DNA of 64,000 bases. Source: Streptomyces sp. CB01373. Its GTDB lineage: Bacteria; Actinomycetota; Actinomycetes; Streptomycetales; Streptomycetaceae. The notes under the pieces were generated by a model. That model had not been told where the DNA came from. It worked only from the letters and a program-made list of their open reading frames with translations, and searched no databases. The stretch spans positions 1 through 64,000 of the forward strand of contig NZ_NNBK01000001.1 of assembly GCF_002803075.1 (NCBI RefSeq). The letters run 5' to 3'. Numbering within the stretch: position 1 is the stretch's first letter; each line of letters opens with the position of its first letter. The translations under genes were made by a program, and so were the position numbers. This document shows, piece by piece, positions 49,791-60,727 of the stretch.

Positions 49791-52419
49791 GCTCGCGGCG
49801 GCCCGCCCGGCCTCGCCCGACGGAACACCCCTCCAGGTACTGCGGCGGCTCGACAGCGGCCCGCGCGGGCTGACCGACGCCGAGGCGGAGGCCCGGCTCG
49901 CGGCGGTCGGCGAGAACACGGTTCCCGAGGTGCGCACCCCGTCCTGGCCCCTGCGGTGGATGCGCTCCCTGCGGGACCCGTTCACGGCCGTACTGCTCTG
50001 CCTCGGCCTCGTCTCCACCCTCGTCGCCTCCTGGGGAACCGCCGCGGTGATCCTCAGCCTGGTCGCGGTCAGCTGTGTGCTGCGCGCGACCGGCGAGCAC
50101 CGGGCCGACCGGTCCATGGCCGCCCTGCGCGAACTGGTGGCCGGCACCGCCACCGTGCTGCGGCGCACAGCCGGCGGGGAAGAGCCGCGTCCCCGGGAGG
50201 TCCCGGTCACCGAGCTGGTGCCGGGGGACGTGCTCCGGCTCGGCCCCGGCGACCTCGTACCGGCCGACGTACGACTGCTGCGCGCCCGCGGGCTCACCGT
50301 GCATGAGGCCGCGCTCACCGGCGAGTCCGCCCCGGTCGCCAAGGCGGCCGTGGAGGAGCCGGGACTCGGTGAGCGGGGCCCGTTCGGGCAGCCGCACCTG
50401 TGCTTCCAGGGCAGCAGCGTCGCCACCGGCACGGCCACCGCCGTGGTGGTGGAGACGGGGGAGCGGACGCGGTTCGCCGCCGCCCACGGCACGGCGGGCC
50501 TCGGGCGGGCGGGCCGGACGGGCCCCAGCGCCTTCGACCGCTCCGTGCGCGGCATCTCCTGGGTGCTCATCCGGTTCATGCTGCTGACACCGCCGCTGGT
50601 GCTGATGACCAACGCGGCGCTGCGCGGGCGCGGTCTTGAGACCCTGCCCTTCGCCGTGGCGGTGGCCGTCGGGCTCACCCCCGAGATGCTGCCCGTGATC
50701 GTCACCCTGTGCCTGGCCCGCGGCACCCGGCAGCTCGCGGGGGCGCACGGCGTCATCGTCAAGCGGCTGCCCGCCCTGCACGACCTGGGCGCCGTCGACG
50801 TGCTCTGCGTCGACAAGACCGGCACCCTCACCCAGGACCGGCCCGTCGTCGAACGGGCCCTGGACGCCGACGGCCACGACGACCCCGAGGTGCTGCGCTG
50901 GGCCGCGGTCGGCGCCTGGTGGAACCTCCAGCTCGCCGAACTGCCCGCGCCCGACGCGCTCGACGAGGCGCTCCTGGAGGCCGCCGGAGCGGTCGGCGAG
51001 GAGCACGACGGGATCGCCGCCGTCCCCTTCGACCCGGTGCGGCGCCTGGCCACCGCCGTGGTGCGGGGCCGGTTCGGCCGGCACGTCCTCCTCGTCCGGG
51101 GCGCCGTCGAGGACGTACTGGAGCGCTGCGCGCTGGAGCCCAACGAGCGCGAGCGGCTGCGCCGGCTCGCCGCGCGGGAGGCGGACGCCGGGCTGCGGCT
51201 GCTGGCCCTCGCCACGGCCGACCGCGCCGCCCGCACCGGCGACTACACCCCCGCCGACGAGCGCGGACTGACCTTCCGGGGCCTGATCGCCTTCCGCGAC
51301 GAACTCGCGCCGACCGCGGCCGAGGCCCTGCGCGGGCTCGCCGAGGCCGGTGTCACCGTCAAGATCCTCACCGGCGACCACCCCGGCACGGCGGCGCGCG
51401 TCTGCCGTGACCTGGGGATCGACGTGGGGGAGGTGCACACCGTGGGCCCGGGGCCCGGCGGGGACGGCGCCCTCGCGGCCGCCGCCGCCCGTACCACCGT
51501 CTTCGCCCGCTGCACACCGGACGACAAGGCCAGGGTCGTCGCCGCGCTGCGGGCCGCGGGACACACCGTCGGCTTCCTCGGCGACGGCGCCAACGACGTG
51601 CCCGCGCTGCGCACCGCCGACGTCGGCGTCGCGCCCCGGGCGGCCCGCGGCATCGCCCGGGGGAGCGCCGACGTGGTGCTCGCCGACAAGGACCTCACCG
51701 CGATCGGCCACGCCGTGACGGCCGGCCGGCGGGCCAGCGGCAACATCGCCTCCTACCTGCGCGTCACGCTCTCCTCCAACCTCGGCAACGTGATAGCGAT
51801 GCTCGTCGCGGGCCTGCTGCTGCCCTTCCTGCCGATGCTCCCGGTGCAGGTGCTCGTGCAGAACCTCTGCTTCGACGCGGCCCAGTCGTCCTTCGCCCAC
51901 GACCGTCCGGGAAGGGCGGCGCTGCGCCGCCCGACCGCGCTGCGGCCGCGCGCCTTCCTGCGGTTCATCACCGGGTTCGGCGCGCTCAACGCGGTCGCGG
52001 ACTTCGCCACCTTCGCCGTCCTCGCCCTCGTCCTGTGGGGGCCCGACGCGCTGAACGACGAGGCCGTCTTCCACTCGGCCTGGTTCACCGAGAACCTGCT
52101 GACCCAGGCCCTGGTGATGGTGCTCCTGCGCACCGGCCGGGGCGAGGGCGGCCGGCGACGGCTGCCCGGACCCGTGGGCCGGGCAGCGGCCGTCCTCGCC
52201 CTCGTCGGACTGCTGCTCCCGGCCAGTCCGCTGGGCCCGCCGCTGGGCATGACGGGACTTCCGCTGCCCTACTACCTCCTGCTCGCCGTCGTCCTCGTTC
52301 CGTACGGGCTCGCCCTCGCGGTGGCGGTCCGACGGTACGAGCGGCGGGTGCCGGACGCCGACGCGCCCGGCACCGAGACCCCGGTGACCGAGGAGGGCGC
52401 GCCCACCCGCGTCAACTGA
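49780..52419 (+). CDS. Mg-type (MgtA-like) P-type ATPase
   Basis: 879-residue cation pump. N-terminal cation-ATPase domain ~15-85; TGES at 180-183; TM4 motif GLTPEMLP (298-305), the hallmark of MgtA-type transporters; phosphorylated D345 in DKTGTLT; GDGANDVPAL hinge; TM6 NLCFDAAQ in place of the usual NLLYDVSQ. MgtA imports Mg2+; control by an ArsR protein is unusual for Mg and suggests another ion or stress cue. GTG start overlaps the ArsR gene, so the two are translationally coupled. Confidence 0.88.
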   Translation: MASELAAARPASPDGTPLQVLRRLDSGPRGLTDAEAEARLAAVGENTVPEVRTPSWPLRWMRSLRDPFTAVLLCLGLVSTLVASWGTAAVILSLVAVSCVLRATGEHRADRSMAALRELVAGTATVLRRTAGGEEPRPREVPVTELVPGDVLRLGPGDLVPADVRLLRARGLTVHEAALTGESAPVAKAAVEEPGLGERGPFGQPHLCFQGSSVATGTATAVVVETGERTRFAAAHGTAGLGRAGRTGPSAFDRSVRGISWVLIRFMLLTPPLVLMTNAALRGRGLETLPFAVAVAVGLTPEMLPVIVTLCLARGTRQLAGAHGVIVKRLPALHDLGAVDVLCVDKTGTLTQDRPVVERALDADGHDDPEVLRWAAVGAWWNLQLAELPAPDALDEALLEAAGAVGEEHDGIAAVPFDPVRRLATAVVRGRFGRHVLLVRGAVEDVLERCALEPNERERLRRLAAREADAGLRLLALATADRAARTGDYTPADERGLTFRGLIAFRDELAPTAAEALRGLAEAGVTVKILTGDHPGTAARVCRDLGIDVGEVHTVGPGPGGDGALAAAAARTTVFARCTPDDKARVVAALRAAGHTVGFLGDGANDVPALRTADVGVAPRAARGIARGSADVVLADKDLTAIGHAVTAGRRASGNIASYLRVTLSSNLGNVIAMLVAGLLLPFLPMLPVQVLVQNLCFDAAQSSFAHDRPGRAALRRPTALRPRAFLRFITGFGALNAVADFATFAVLALVLWGPDALNDEAVFHSAWFTENLLTQALVMVLLRTGRGEGGRRRLPGPVGRAAAVLALVGLLLPASPLGPPLGMTGLPLPYYLLLAVVLVPYGLALAVAVRRYERRVPDADAPGTETPVTEEGAPTRVN

Positions 52420-52437
52420 CCACCGGGGCGGGCGGTT

Positions 52438-53451
52438 TCAGCGGCCTCGCAGCCGCAGGGCCAGGGCGACGCCAGCGGTGAGCACCAGCACCGTGGCGGC
52501 GCCGGCCGCCAGCAGGGGCGCGGAGGGGCCCCGGCCGGTGTCGGTCGCGGACGCCACCGGGGTGCTGTCGGGAGCGGCCGAACGCGCCTGGGTGGCGGCG
52601 GAGTCGGGGGTCTGCCGCGCCGGAGCCGGCGTGTGCGACTCGTGCGAATGGCTCGTGCTCGGGTTCCGGATGTCCAGCTTCGGCGTACCGGTGGCCGGGG
52701 CCCCGGCCGAGGGGCCGGAGTCATTCTGCCCGGTCCGTCCGGCCGTTCCGCTCGTGCCGCCCGAACCGCCCGAACCGCCCGAACCGCCCGTGCCGGCCGT
52801 CGCGTTCGTCGCCTTCGCGAACACCACGTCCGAGCACGAGTAGTAGGTGTCCGGAGTACTGCTGTTCTGCCAGACGGTGAACAGGACATGGCGGCCCGTC
52901 CGGTCGGCCGGGAGGGTCGCGCCGATGCGGTACGCGCCGCCCGTCAGCGGCGGGTCCTTGACCTCGGCGAAGGGGCGCTCGGGCAGGTCCGACCAGGTCA
53001 GCGGCTTCGTCGGGTCGTAGCCCGGCCTGGTCAGATAGAGCCTGAAGGTGCCCTCGTGCGGGATCGTCGAGGCGTACGACATGGCGAGCCTCGCGCCCGG
53101 CGTCAGACGGGTCGACGGCCAGTCGGTGCGGGCGAGGTCGAGTCCCTTGTACGCGGGCAGTCCTCCGCTGCAGAGCCTTCCGTCGGGGACGACCTGGCGG
53201 TCCCGGCCGCCCACGTTCGCCACCCGCAGGTTGTCCCACGCGGTGAAGGGGGCTCCGCCGTTCGCGGCGACGGCCGCCCGGCAGGCCGCCGTACCGGCCC
53301 AACCCCCGTCCGGCGAGCAGGCGTACACCCGGCTGACCGGGTCGGTCGGGGCGCCGTGCGCCCGGGCGGGCCCCGCCGCCCACAACGTGAGCAGGGCCGA
53401 TACCGCCACGGCGGCTGCGGTGCCCCTGAGGGGCGCGGTCGTCCGGGTCAT
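52438..53451 (-). CDS. membrane-anchored AA10 lytic polysaccharide monooxygenase
   Basis: 337-residue secreted copper enzyme. Signal peptide ~1-31 ends ARA, leaving H32 as the N-terminal histidine-brace residue; H132 in STIPHEGTFRLYLT is the second. The chitin/cellulose-binding-protein 33 domain spans ~32-215. A Gly/Ser/Thr-rich linker with a His-rich STSHSHESH patch, then a transmembrane helix (~308-330) and basic end, anchor it to the cell. It cleaves chitin or cellulose oxidatively if like its relatives. Anchoring, not release, is the notable feature. Confidence 0.88.
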   Translation of the reverse strand: MTRTTAPLRGTAAAVAVSALLTLWAAGPARAHGAPTDPVSRVYACSPDGGWAGTAACRAAVAANGGAPFTAWDNLRVANVGGRDRQVVPDGRLCSGGLPAYKGLDLARTDWPSTRLTPGARLAMSYASTIPHEGTFRLYLTRPGYDPTKPLTWSDLPERPFAEVKDPPLTGGAYRIGATLPADRTGRHVLFTVWQNSSTPDTYYSCSDVVFAKATNATAGTGGSGGSGGSGGTSGTAGRTGQNDSGPSAGAPATGTPKLDIRNPSTSHSHESHTPAPARQTPDSAATQARSAAPDSTPVASATDTGRGPSAPLLAAGAATVLVLTAGVALALRLRGR

Positions 53452-53620
53452 CGGGAGGCGTCTCCTGGCCGGCGGGAAAAAGGACTGCTGTCCGGTCCAG
53501 TACGGGCGGCGGGCGCGGAGCGTTCAACCGGGTTTCCCGAGCGCGGCCGGTGACGTCAGGGGCCCAAGGGGCCCTGGTGGACGCCTCGTAGCCGTGAGCT
53601 ATCGTGTACGCGGAGTGAGA

Positions 53621-53644
53621 AACAAACGGTCCGCCCCGTTCGTT
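53621..53644. promoter_or_regulatory. candidate gamma-butyrolactone-receptor operator
   Basis: AACAAACGG (53621-53629) and CCGTTCGTT (53636-53644) match at 8 of 9 positions around TCCGCC, 24 bases before the receptor start at 53668. Gamma-butyrolactone receptors bind such palindromes, including in their own promoters. Autoregulation is inferred. Confidence 0.6.
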
Positions 53645-53667
53645 ACGGCCCCGGGAGTGTTCTGTCC

Positions 53668-54315
53668 ATGCCGAGGCAGTTACGTGCCGAACAGACCCGC
53701 GCGACGATCATCACAGCCGCCGCAGACCTGTTCGACCGGCACGGCTACGAACGGACCAGCCTGAGCGACATCGTCGCACACGCACACGTCACCAAGGGCG
53801 CGCTGTACTTCCACTTCGCGGCCAAGGAGGATCTGGCCCACGCCATCCTGGAGTTGCAGTCCCGGGCCGCCCAGCAGGTGACCAACCGCGTGGACGAGCA
53901 GGGCTACTCGTCGCTCGAGGCCCTCATACGCATCACCTACGCGCTCACCCGCCTCACCGTGGAGGGTCCCGTCACCCGCGCCGGCCTGCGACTGGCCACC
54001 GGAGGGATCGACGTACGGCCGCCGCTGCGGCACCCGTTCACCGAATGGCTGGACATCGCCACCGGCAAACTCCTCGGCGCCGTCAAGGAGTACGAGATCC
54101 AGCAGGACGTCGACGTCCACGCCGTCGCGCACTCCCTCGTCTGCTTCTTCGTCGGCACCCGCGTCGCCGGCCGGCGCCTGGAATCCATGGCGCGGCTTCC
54201 CCGCCGCACGACCGAGATGTGGCACCTGCTGATCCGCGGCCTGGTGCCGGTGCACCGGCGCCCCCGCTATCTGAGCCTCGCCACCCGCCTGGAGCGGGAG
54301 ATCGTCGTCCTGTGA
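53668..54315 (+). CDS. cprB: CprB/ArpA-like gamma-butyrolactone-receptor TetR repressor
   Basis: 215-residue TetR protein. N-terminal HTH (MPRQLRAEQTRATIITAA, then LSDIVAHAHVTKGALYFHF) and a ligand domain with LEALIRITYALTRLTVEGPVTRAGLRLATGG and HPFTEW match the ArpA/CprB/ScbR family. The fifth codon is TTA (53680-53682), which in Streptomyces needs the bldA tRNA, tying expression to development. A palindrome upstream suggests autoregulation. In S. coelicolor cprB lies by the geosmin gene, as here. Ligand and targets are not readable; no butyrolactone synthase (AfsA) is present in the window. Confidence 0.85.
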   Translation: MPRQLRAEQTRATIITAAADLFDRHGYERTSLSDIVAHAHVTKGALYFHFAAKEDLAHAILELQSRAAQQVTNRVDEQGYSSLEALIRITYALTRLTVEGPVTRAGLRLATGGIDVRPPLRHPFTEWLDIATGKLLGAVKEYEIQQDVDVHAVAHSLVCFFVGTRVAGRRLESMARLPRRTTEMWHLLIRGLVPVHRRPRYLSLATRLEREIVVL

Positions 54316-54337
54316 CCCGCCGGGTACGGTGAGGCGC

Positions 54338-55516
54338 ATGCCCGCCAACCCGTCCGCGCCTGTCATCCTCGGCAACGAACCCGGTTCCTTCCCGCGCAGC
54401 GTGCTGGCCGAACGGCACCCGGCCATCATCCGGCAGGTGCGCGACGCCTTCCCCTACGGCCCCGAGCAGCACCGCGCCCTGGACGCGCTCTTGGAGAGCT
54501 GCGCCGAGGGCGTGATCGAGGACCTTCCCGCCGCCGCGCCCGACCGGGACCGCTGGCGGTCCTGGGGCCTGGAACGGTACGCCGGGCACTCCTGGTTCGA
54601 CGTGCCGTGGCTGTGGTCCGAGAGCTACTTCTACCGTCGGCTCCTCGAAGCCGTCGGCTACTTCGGGCCCGGCCCCTGGCAGGGCCTCGACCCCTTCCGC
54701 CCGTCCAAGCTCGCCGAACTCGACTCCCGGGAGACCGACGAGGAACTGGCGGCGCTCGACGAACTGGCGAGCGAACCGGCGGCGCAGCGCGCGGACGCCC
54801 TGCTGCACGGCTCCCTCTGGGGCAACCGCGCCGACCTCGGCTTCCGGCTGTCGGCGGGCGGCGCCGAGGCCGGACCGCCCGTCCCCGCCCTGGTCGCCGA
54901 CGACAGCGCTGCCCTCTGGTCGCTGCTGCCGCCCTCCGGCACCGGCACGCTCTGCCTGGTCGCCGACAACGCCGGCCGCGAACTCGTCCCCGACCTCCTC
55001 CTCGTCGCCCACCTCCTCGCCCACGGCCGCGTCCGGCGGGCGGTCCTGCACGTCAAGCCGTACCCGTACTACGTCTCCGACGCCACCACCGCCGACGTCG
55101 TCGACGCCGTACGCCGGCTGACGGCGGCTCCCGGCGCGGCCGCGGACCACGGGCGCCGTCTGTGGTCCGCGATGGCCGACGGCAGGCTCACGGTCCGGGC
55201 GCATCCCTTCTCCTGCTCCCCGCTGCCGTACACCGACATGCCCGCGGACCTGCGTGAGGAGTTCGCCGCGGCGGCGCTGACCGTGTTCAAGGGTGACCTC
55301 AACTACCGGCGGCTGGTGGGCGACCGGCTGTGGCCCCCGACCACGCCGTTCGCGGACACCACCGGCTTCTTCCCCGGACCCGTCGCCGCCCTGCGCACCC
55401 TGAAGTCCGACGTGATCACCGGTCTGGAGGCGAAGACCGTGGCCGCGCTGGACGCCGCCGAGGGCGGGCGCTGGCGCGTCGCCGGCACGCACGCCCTGAT
55501 CCAGGTCAGGACCTGA
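54338..55516 (+). CDS. DUF89/ARMT1-like damage-control phosphatase
   Basis: 392-residue protein of the ARMT1 (DUF89) family of metal-dependent sugar-phosphate phosphatases. NRADLGFRLS, LVADNAGRELVPDLLL (the DNAG[R/E]E metal-site motif) and KPYPYYVSDATTADV, then FKGDLNYRRLVGDRLWPP, are diagnostic. It presumably hydrolyses abnormal phosphometabolites. ATG 54338 or GTG 54329 may be the start. It lies between the receptor and geosmin synthase, in the same direction, 22 bases after the receptor. Confidence 0.8.
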   Translation: MPANPSAPVILGNEPGSFPRSVLAERHPAIIRQVRDAFPYGPEQHRALDALLESCAEGVIEDLPAAAPDRDRWRSWGLERYAGHSWFDVPWLWSESYFYRRLLEAVGYFGPGPWQGLDPFRPSKLAELDSRETDEELAALDELASEPAAQRADALLHGSLWGNRADLGFRLSAGGAEAGPPVPALVADDSAALWSLLPPSGTGTLCLVADNAGRELVPDLLLVAHLLAHGRVRRAVLHVKPYPYYVSDATTADVVDAVRRLTAAPGAAADHGRRLWSAMADGRLTVRAHPFSCSPLPYTDMPADLREEFAAAALTVFKGDLNYRRLVGDRLWPPTTPFADTTGFFPGPVAALRTLKSDVITGLEAKTVAALDAAEGGRWRVAGTHALIQVRT

Positions 55517-55566
55517 CGCGCGGGACCGCCCCACCCCCGCGACCACCCGATTCACGTGCGAATTCA

Positions 55567-55584
55567 CGCGATGGAGTGATCGCG
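55567..55584. promoter_or_regulatory. inverted repeat in the geosmin synthase promoter region
   Basis: CGCGAT and ATCGCG are perfect arms around GGAGTG, 47 bases before the start at 55631. Just upstream ATTCACG is directly repeated at 12-base spacing. Possible regulator site or developmental promoter element; role inferred. Confidence 0.4.
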
Positions 55585-55621
55585 TTGGTGCGTACGGATG
55601 GTGCCGGAGTGTCGCGGGTAG

Positions 55622-57793
<2,172 letters not shown>

Positions 57794-57806
57794 CCGGAGG
57801 CGGTCG

Positions 57807-58361
57807 ATGGAGTCCAGGGAACAGACGGCGTTGCGTCCCAAGCCGATGCCCGGACAGGAGCCCGGCGGCGAGCACGGGCCGGTACGGCGGCCGCCCGCCC
57901 CGCGCCGCCGCCGTGGCCGCCGCCTGGCGGCCCTGGTGTGCGGGGGGCTCGCCGGGATCGTCCTGATCCTGTCGGGCGTCGGCCTCGCCACGGTGGCCGG
58001 CATGACCCGGCAGGCCCCCGCCGAGCCGCGGCCGCAGCCGGGTGCGCAGGCGCGCGCGGCTCCGACGTCCGCCGCCGCACCCGCGCCCGTGCCGGTGCGC
58101 CCGACCCTCGGCCTGGAGGTGGTGGACGACGACAGAGCCGGAGCCCGGGTGGTCGGCGTCCACGTCCCGGGCCCCGGCTACACGGCGGGCCTGGTCCGCG
58201 GCGACGTACTGCTCACCTTCGCCGGAACCCGCCTGGCCACGGCGACGGATCTGGCCCGCGCCGTCGCCGCCTCCGACCCGGGCCGGGCAGTCCCCCTCAC
58301 GGTCCGCCACGCCACCGGCACGTACCAACAGCTGACGGTCACCCCGGGCATCGTCACCTGA
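57807..58361 (+). CDS. single-helix PDZ-domain protein
   Basis: 184-residue membrane protein. Basic N-terminus, helix ~40-63 (LAALVCGGLAGIVLILSGVGLATVAG), Ala/Pro-rich linker, and a C-terminal PDZ domain (~100-180; LGLEVVDDDRAGARVVGVHVPGPGYTAGLVRGDVLLTFAGTRLA). There is no protease domain, so it may present ligands or peptides outside the cell. ATG 57807 follows GGAGG. Close behind geosmin synthase and likely co-transcribed; functional link unknown. Confidence 0.8.
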   Translation: MESREQTALRPKPMPGQEPGGEHGPVRRPPAPRRRRGRRLAALVCGGLAGIVLILSGVGLATVAGMTRQAPAEPRPQPGAQARAAPTSAAAPAPVPVRPTLGLEVVDDDRAGARVVGVHVPGPGYTAGLVRGDVLLTFAGTRLATATDLARAVAASDPGRAVPLTVRHATGTYQQLTVTPGIVT

Positions 58362-58521
58362 AGCCGGTCACGCGGACCTGCCCCCTGCCCCGACCCGCGC
58401 CCCGCCGGCAGGAGGGCGCGACCGGGGGCGGGATTCGCAACCGGCTCGCGTCGGGGGGCGGGGGCGGGCAGGATGCTGCCCGTAGTGGTTCTCACCGTTT
58501 CAGCCGTGTACGGAGGCCCGG

Positions 58522-59658
58522 ATGACCGGCATCGCGCTCGCGCCCTTCAGCGCCGACGACTACAGGGTCCGGCTGGAACGCGCCGCCCGGGCGGCGGCCG
58601 AGGCCGGGCTGGCCGGACTGCTGGTGGCGCCCGGGCCGGACCTGGTGTGGCTGACCGGGTACGCGCCCACCGCCGTCACCGAACGGCTCACCCTGCTCGT
58701 CCTGGCCGCCGGACGCGAAGGCGTCGAGCCTGTTCTCGTAGTGCCCACCCTGGAGGCCCCGGACGCCGCCAAGGCGTCCGGCGCGTCCGCCCTGGCCCTG
58801 CGGGACTGGACCGACGGCACCGACCCCTACGCCGTCACCGCGGCCCTCCTCGACGAGAGCGGCCGGTTCGGCATCAGCGACAACACCTGGGCCATGCACC
58901 TGCTCGCCCTGCAACAGGCGCTGCCGGGAACCTCGTACGCCTCCCTCACCGAGGCCCTGCCCATGCTGCGCGCGGTGAAGGACGCCGCCGAGGTGGAACT
59001 GCTCGCGGCAGCGGGGGCGGCCGCCGACGCCGCGTTCGAGGAGATCCGCGCGGTGCGCTTCTCCGGCCGCCGCGAATCCGAGGTCGCCGCCGACCTCGCC
59101 GGCCTGCTGCGGCGCTTCGGACACTCCCAGGTCGACTTCACCATCGTCGGCTCAGGACCCAACGGCGCCAACCCGCACCACGAGGTGGGCGACCGCGTCA
59201 TCGAACGCGGTGACATGGTCGTCCTCGACTTCGGCGGCCTCAAGGACGGCTACGGCTCCGACACCACCCGCACCGTGCACGTCGGCGAGCCGACCGACGA
59301 GGAGCGGCGGGTGCACGACATCGTCCGCGAGGCCCAGGAGGCCGGCTTCCGGGCCGTCCGTCCCGGCGTCTCCTGCCAGGAGGTCGACCGCGCCGCCCGC
59401 GCGGTCATCACCCGGGCCGGATACGGCGAGTACTTCATCCACCGCACCGGCCACGGCATCGGCGTCACCACGCACGAGCCGCCGTACATGATCGAGGGTG
59501 AGGAGCAGCCCCTCGTGCCCGGCATGTGCTTCTCCGTGGAGCCCGGCATCTACCTGCCCGGCCGCTTCGGGGTGCGCATCGAGGACATCGTCACCGTGAC
59601 CGAGGACGGGGGCCGCCGCCTCAACGACACGACCCGGGAGATGGTCATAGTGGACTGA
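58522..59658 (+). CDS. M24 Xaa-Pro aminopeptidase-like enzyme
   Basis: 378-residue cytoplasmic metallopeptidase. N-terminal creatinase domain (~10-140); catalytic domain with the five metal ligands in VLDFGG, GYGSDTTRT, HRTGHGIGV, CFSVEPGIY and VRIEDIV. It cleaves X-Pro or related dipeptide bonds. ATG follows GGAGG by 5 bases. The APH-fold gene follows 45 bases later in the same direction. Confidence 0.9.
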   Translation: MTGIALAPFSADDYRVRLERAARAAAEAGLAGLLVAPGPDLVWLTGYAPTAVTERLTLLVLAAGREGVEPVLVVPTLEAPDAAKASGASALALRDWTDGTDPYAVTAALLDESGRFGISDNTWAMHLLALQQALPGTSYASLTEALPMLRAVKDAAEVELLAAAGAAADAAFEEIRAVRFSGRRESEVAADLAGLLRRFGHSQVDFTIVGSGPNGANPHHEVGDRVIERGDMVVLDFGGLKDGYGSDTTRTVHVGEPTDEERRVHDIVREAQEAGFRAVRPGVSCQEVDRAARAVITRAGYGEYFIHRTGHGIGVTTHEPPYMIEGEEQPLVPGMCFSVEPGIYLPGRFGVRIEDIVTVTEDGGRRLNDTTREMVIVD

Positions 59659-59703
59659 CCACCGGCAGTCCCCACCCCGCAACCGCAACGACACGGCGCG
59701 ACG

Positions 59704-60693
59704 ATGACCCAGGCACCGACACCCACCGCGGACACCGTCCGCAGACTGGTCCGCACCCTGCTCAAGGACGGCCAGGACACCGCCCCCGGACCCGAGATCC
59801 GGCCCGTCGCCGAGGGCGGCGAGCACTCCACCTGGTGGGTCGGCGCCCGCCATGTGCTGCGCCTGGCCCCCGACCGTGAGGCCGCTGCCCGCCAGCGCCG
59901 CGAACTGCGCCTGCGCGAAGTGGTCCGCCCGCACCTTCCGGTCGCCGTCCCCGTCAGCGTCGCGCACGGCGAGTGGGCACCCGGGCTGACGTACACGCTG
60001 GACACCCGGATCACCGGCGGCACGGCCGGCGAGCACGACGTCTCCGCCGTCGGCGAGGACGACCTGGCCGGGCTGTTCAGCGGGCTGCGCGAGGTCCCCG
60101 CCCGGCAGGCCCGGAACCTCGGCGTACCGCGCACCGCGCCGCGCTCCCTGGAGGCGCTGCGACGCATGGCCGTGCGCGCCGCCGAACGCCTCGGCGCCGC
60201 CGACGAGTTCGACCCCGCGCGGATGGCCCAGCTCGCCGCGCCCGCCGCGGCCCAGCTCGCCGCCCAGCCCGGTACCGCCGTGCTCGTCCACCACGATCTC
60301 AAGGGCGAGCACCTGGTGGTGAGCGCCGACGGCCGGGTGCGCGGGGTCCTCGACTGGACCGGTGCCGTGGTCGGCGACCCCGCCGAGGACATCGCCGGCG
60401 TCGCCGTCGCCGTCGGTTCCCCCGCCGCGGTGCGCGCCGCCACCCTCGCCGGCTACAGCGCCCGGCCCTGCCTGCGCGGCCTGTGGCTGGCCCGCTGCGA
60501 CACCGTGATCCGCCTCGCCGCACGCCTCGAAGGGCGCGGCGACGCCCCGCTGCCGCTCCTCAGGGCCCAGCTGCGCCACGCCTGGGAGGCGATCCTGCTG
60601 GAGCGGGTGACGGAGTTCCGGGAGGACACCGGGGACACCGGGGACCCGGGTGACATCGGCGACACGGGGGCCACCGGGGCCACCGGGGAATAG
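59704..60693 (+). CDS. APH-fold phosphotransferase, substrate unknown
   Basis: 329-residue protein of the aminoglycoside phosphotransferase/choline kinase fold. Brenner loop HHDLKGEHLVV (catalytic Asp), LDWTGAVVGDPAED metal site, N-terminal nucleotide lobe. The last ~18 residues (GDTGDPGDIGDTGATGATGE) are a collagen-like repeat made by repeated GGGGACACC-type DNA. There is no sign that it confers resistance; metabolic kinase is likelier. Probably in an operon with the M24 gene. Confidence 0.8.
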   Translation: MTQAPTPTADTVRRLVRTLLKDGQDTAPGPEIRPVAEGGEHSTWWVGARHVLRLAPDREAAARQRRELRLREVVRPHLPVAVPVSVAHGEWAPGLTYTLDTRITGGTAGEHDVSAVGEDDLAGLFSGLREVPARQARNLGVPRTAPRSLEALRRMAVRAAERLGAADEFDPARMAQLAAPAAAQLAAQPGTAVLVHHDLKGEHLVVSADGRVRGVLDWTGAVVGDPAEDIAGVAVAVGSPAAVRAATLAGYSARPCLRGLWLARCDTVIRLAARLEGRGDAPLPLLRAQLRHAWEAILLERVTEFREDTGDTGDPGDIGDTGATGATGE

Positions 60694-60727
60694 CGGCCGT
60701 CCGGCGCGGCGTGTCGCTGTGCCGTGC

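Noticed and set aside
59704..60693. Aminoglycoside resistance gene
   Set aside because: APH fold is present, but housekeeping context and generic motifs give no reason to call drug resistance.
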